From: Cochliopodium minus | Taxonomy: Eukaryota; Discosea; Himatismenida; Cochliopodiidae | Assembly: GCA_024220525.1 (NCBI GenBank) | Contig: JAMYWO010000305.1 | Coordinates: 11,505 to 21,504, forward strand | DNA length: 10,000 nt | Direction of reading: 5' to 3' | In this document: one piece after another, positions 8,801 through 10,000 of the stretch | Numbering within the stretch: the first letter of the stretch is position 1 | How the letters are laid out: every line of letters begins with the position of its first letter | The notes under the pieces: generated by a model | Databases searched by the model: none | The model's input: the letters and a program-made list of their open reading frames with translations, nothing else | What the model was told of the DNA's origin: nothing | Position numbers and translations under genes: made by a program

Positions 8801-10000
8801 TCGAAATACACATTCAATATTTACAAGCAACTTTGGCCAGAAAGAGTAGAGAATTTCCTGTTGGAAGTCTCGAGGGACTTGAGAGACGAACTCAACACCA
8901 GTTCTCCCCTCAAAATCAAAAAGTCAAGAGAAATATCCAACAGTGAAAAATTGAAGAAGAAAACCAAAAAGAAAAAACAAATCCCGAAAAAAGGTGAATT
9001 TTAATTTATTTTTTCTTGATTTTTTCAACTTTTTAATTTATTTTATTTTTTGAACTTTTTTTTGACCCTTGTTGAATTGTTTTGTTTTTTACTTTTGTTT
9101 TAAAGTTATATATTTTAAATTAATTTTATTTTGTCAATTTCATTATTTAACCCGATCGTGTTACTATTAGTCCTTTTCTCATAGGAAATAATAGCGTCAA
9201 ACATTGGGAATATTCAAAACAATTATTTTCAATCATTAACTTTCTCGTTGAATAAAAAATTTTCAACGAGAAAAATATTGGAATAATTACATTTATTATT
9301 ATTTTTTAATTAATTATTTTATCAAATATATGAATTATAAAAATTTATTTTTTTATAAAAAATATTGGAAATAATATTTATTTTTTATTATTATAATATT
9401 TCATTATTTTTATTTTCCATTTTTTTTTTTTTCCCGACTAAATTTATTTTTAACAATTTTTTAATTTAATATAGACCCAAAAGTACAACTCAATTTCTCT
9501 CCTAACAACAATGGGAAGTTCATACAAGCTCTAGAAGTCTCCACCCTGCTTAAAGTCTCTTCCTACCTCAGCCCCGAGTCCCTATCCCGCTGCATCCAAG
9601 TGTGCAAGAGCTGGAAGAAAGTTTTCGAAGAGGACAAGATATGGAAGTCCAAATCCACTTTGCCCAAACTCCTCGTCACTTTGTACAAGGAGACTGGTTG
9701 TTCCAACTACAAGTCTGTTTTGGCTTGTGTTCAAAACTCCATCAATTCGAGACAAAAAGCTTGGCCGTTGTGGCATCAAGTATAAAAAATTTTTCATTTT
9801 TTTTATTTTTTTATTTTTTTTATTTTTTTATTTTTTTAAAAGTTAAATTTTTATATTTTTTTATTTTATTTTTTTATTTTTTATTTTTCTATTTTTTATT
9901 AGAACTCCTTTAATTTCAATGATACCAAATTGAGTGAGGGATTGAAGAATGAAGAGGCCGCAAAAAGAATAGACTCCACAACTCCAACTTCCGTGGTAAC
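2892..10000 (+). CDS. RRP5: RRP5/PDCD11-like S1-repeat ribosome-biogenesis protein with a C-terminal F-box, 3' end beyond the window
   Basis: Exons: 2892-3095, 3169-3687, 3829-4117, 4184-4509, 4566-6983, 7100-8057, 8234-8401, 8781-8993, 9475-9779 and 9903-10000 (continuing). All introns are GT..AG and phases match, giving at least 1832 codons. An acidic N-terminus (residues 1-68) precedes about 14-16 S1 RNA-binding repeats, each opening with a (Leu/Lys)-x-x-Gly-(Asp/Gln)-x-Val pattern, near residues 69, 168, 252, 338, 439, 525, 609, 701, 811, 898 (degenerate), 986, 1095, 1175, 1269, 1381 and 1476. Such an array with an acidic then basic linker is typical of RRP5 (yeast) and PDCD11 (human), nucleolar factors for pre-rRNA cleavage towards 18S and 5.8S rRNA. 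Family members are about 1730-1870 residues and end in HAT/TPR repeats. None is seen here; residues 1719-1757 form an F-box instead. ATG 2892 is the first Met after an in-frame TAA (2865-2867). An Asn-rich run lies near residues 1347-1365. S1 identity is very secure; the join to the F-box is an inference from splicing. Confidence 0.88.
8058..8233 (+). repeat. Low-complexity intron built of TTTTTATCATT-like units
   Basis: This intron of the RRP5-like gene (donor GTAATT, acceptor AAAAG) is almost all T and A, with the string ATCATTTT recurring at least five times amid T-runs and TTTATTTT units. It carries no open frame beyond read-through of the preceding exon and no copy of the dispersed element. 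Its sense strand is strongly T-rich, as in most introns of both genes here. This looks like slippage-driven expansion of a polypyrimidine tract. Confidence 0.7.
8234..8401 (+). other. Linker exon of the RRP5-like gene: basic nuclear-signal-like segment then acidic Ser/Asp/Glu tract
   Basis: This 56-residue stretch (about 1572-1627) follows the last S1 repeat. It opens with Asp-Glu-Asp-Thr-Lys-Lys-Lys-Arg-Lys, a classical nuclear-import-like cluster, has a Lys/Arg-rich centre, and ends with the acidic run ESEDYSDSEDEDESKP, which has several serines in casein-kinase-2 contexts. RRP5 proteins carry a comparable charged linker between the S1 array and the C-terminal HAT domain, so the position is as expected. 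Both its junctions fall in phase 1 and split an Asp codon (G|AT). The ATG at 8347 in this exon is the last in-frame Met before the F-box. Confidence 0.75.
8511..8664 (+). repeat. Dispersed intronic element, copy 2 (RRP5-like intron 8402-8780)
   Basis: This about 154-base unit shares with the other two copies an identical 70-base block (8511-8580) and a conserved second half ending ATTACATTTA. The imperfect hairpin spans 8517-8574. In this copy the left arm of the second stem (8609-8620) differs at two positions from the other copies, while the right arm (8630-8641) is intact, so the stem is weakened. Similarity to the copy at 9145 continues past the core to about 8694 (TTAATTAATTATTTTATCAAATAT), which marks these two as the closest pair. 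Orientation is sense to the host gene. Confidence 0.9.
9145..9295 (+). repeat. Dispersed intronic element, copy 3 (RRP5-like intron 8994-9474)
   Basis: About 151 bases. The invariant block is 9145-9214, the imperfect hairpin 9151-9208, and the second hairpin has perfect 12-base arms at 9241-9252 and 9262-9273. Homology to copy 2 continues to about 9329. The unit lies in the sense orientation in an intron of 481 bases, one of the three largest in the window; the other two large introns hold the other copies. A flanking CATTTA/ATTTA motif at each end may be part of the unit or a preferred target. Confidence 0.9.
9355..9386 (+). repeat. Partial duplicate of the element's 3' segment
   Basis: The string AAATATTGGAAATAAT, found in copy 2 just after its second hairpin, recurs here followed by ATTTATT, about 85 bases downstream of the matching part of copy 3. 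It may be a truncated fourth copy, a local tandem duplication, or chance in an A/T-only background; the internal TTGG makes chance less likely. Confidence 0.4.
9475..9779 (+). other. F-box domain exon of the RRP5-like gene
   Basis: This exon encodes residues 1699-1800. The segment from about 1719 reads as an F-box: a Leu-Leu-Lys-Val-Ser-Ser-Tyr-Leu helix, then SPESLSRCIQVCKSWKKVF and the trailing Ile-Trp. The pattern (Leu-Ser-x-x-x-Leu, Val-Cys-Lys-x-Trp) is the standard SKP1-binding core. F-box proteins are substrate receptors of SCF ubiquitin ligases, and their partner domain here would be the rest of the polypeptide. No in-frame ATG exists in this exon, in the exon before it (8781-8993) or in the visible part of the next (9903-10000), so it is not a free-standing gene start. 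Downstream residues (LPKLLVTLYKETG and an Asn/Ser-rich tail) match nothing I recognise. Confidence 0.72.

Noticed and set aside
1110-9295. CRISPR-like repeat array
   Set aside because: The repeats are kilobases apart or in separate introns, about 150 bases long, and lack regular spacers; the genome is eukaryotic.
8511-9295. C/D-box snoRNA in the repeated element
   Set aside because: No paired RTGATGA and CTGA boxes are visible at the ends of the unit.
9602-9913. Second frame with an ATG across the F-box exon and following intron
   Set aside because: It runs into a Phe/Tyr string from the T-rich intron, while the in-phase frame gives the F-box and splices cleanly.
1-10000. tRNA or rRNA genes
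   Set aside because: I saw no cloverleaf with TTC-type T-arm sequence and no conserved rRNA segments on reading both strands by eye; a covariance search was not possible.

Overview
This window is nuclear DNA from an intron-rich, AT-rich eukaryotic microbe. The coding exons have mixed base composition. They are split by short introns (56 to 500 bases) that are almost pure A/T, with GT..AG borders. The gene content (RCC1-type propeller repeats, F-box segments, an S1-repeat ribosome-assembly protein) fits a free-living protist such as a heterolobosean or other amoeba. I cannot name the species from the sequence.

Layout. (1) Bases 1-60 hold the end of an F-box-like exon on the + strand, closed by a GTAAGC donor at 61. 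(2) Bases 202-2323 on the - strand hold a nine-exon RCC1-repeat gene (296 codons as modelled, five clear repeats). The two genes converge. (3) Bases 2324-2891 are a divergent spacer with coding-like islands on both strands, perhaps missing first exons of the RCC1-like gene or decayed sequence. (4) Bases 2892-10000 on the + strand hold one large gene, at least ten exons and at least 1832 codons, running off the window. Its first about 1560 residues are a string of about 14-16 S1 RNA-binding repeats, recognisable as the ribosome-biogenesis factor RRP5/PDCD11. A charged nuclear-type linker follows. Instead of the HAT/TPR repeats expected for RRP5, the reading frame then splices in phase into an F-box domain.

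Two things stand out. First, the last three exons (8781-8993, 9475-9779, 9903-10000) contain no ATG in the reading frame, and every junction keeps phase, so the F-box seems to be part of the RRP5-like protein. Second, a repeated element of about 150 bases occurs three times (1110-1262, 8511-8664, 9145-9295). A 70-base block is identical in all copies. The element forms two hairpin-like units, lies each time inside an intron, and each time points in the sense direction of its host gene. It could be a small mobile or introner-like element, or an intron-encoded structured RNA.

Functionally, the RRP5-like protein would act in the nucleolus in pre-rRNA cleavage. An attached F-box would suggest a link to SKP1/cullin ubiquitin ligases. 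The RCC1-like protein cannot be given a precise role.
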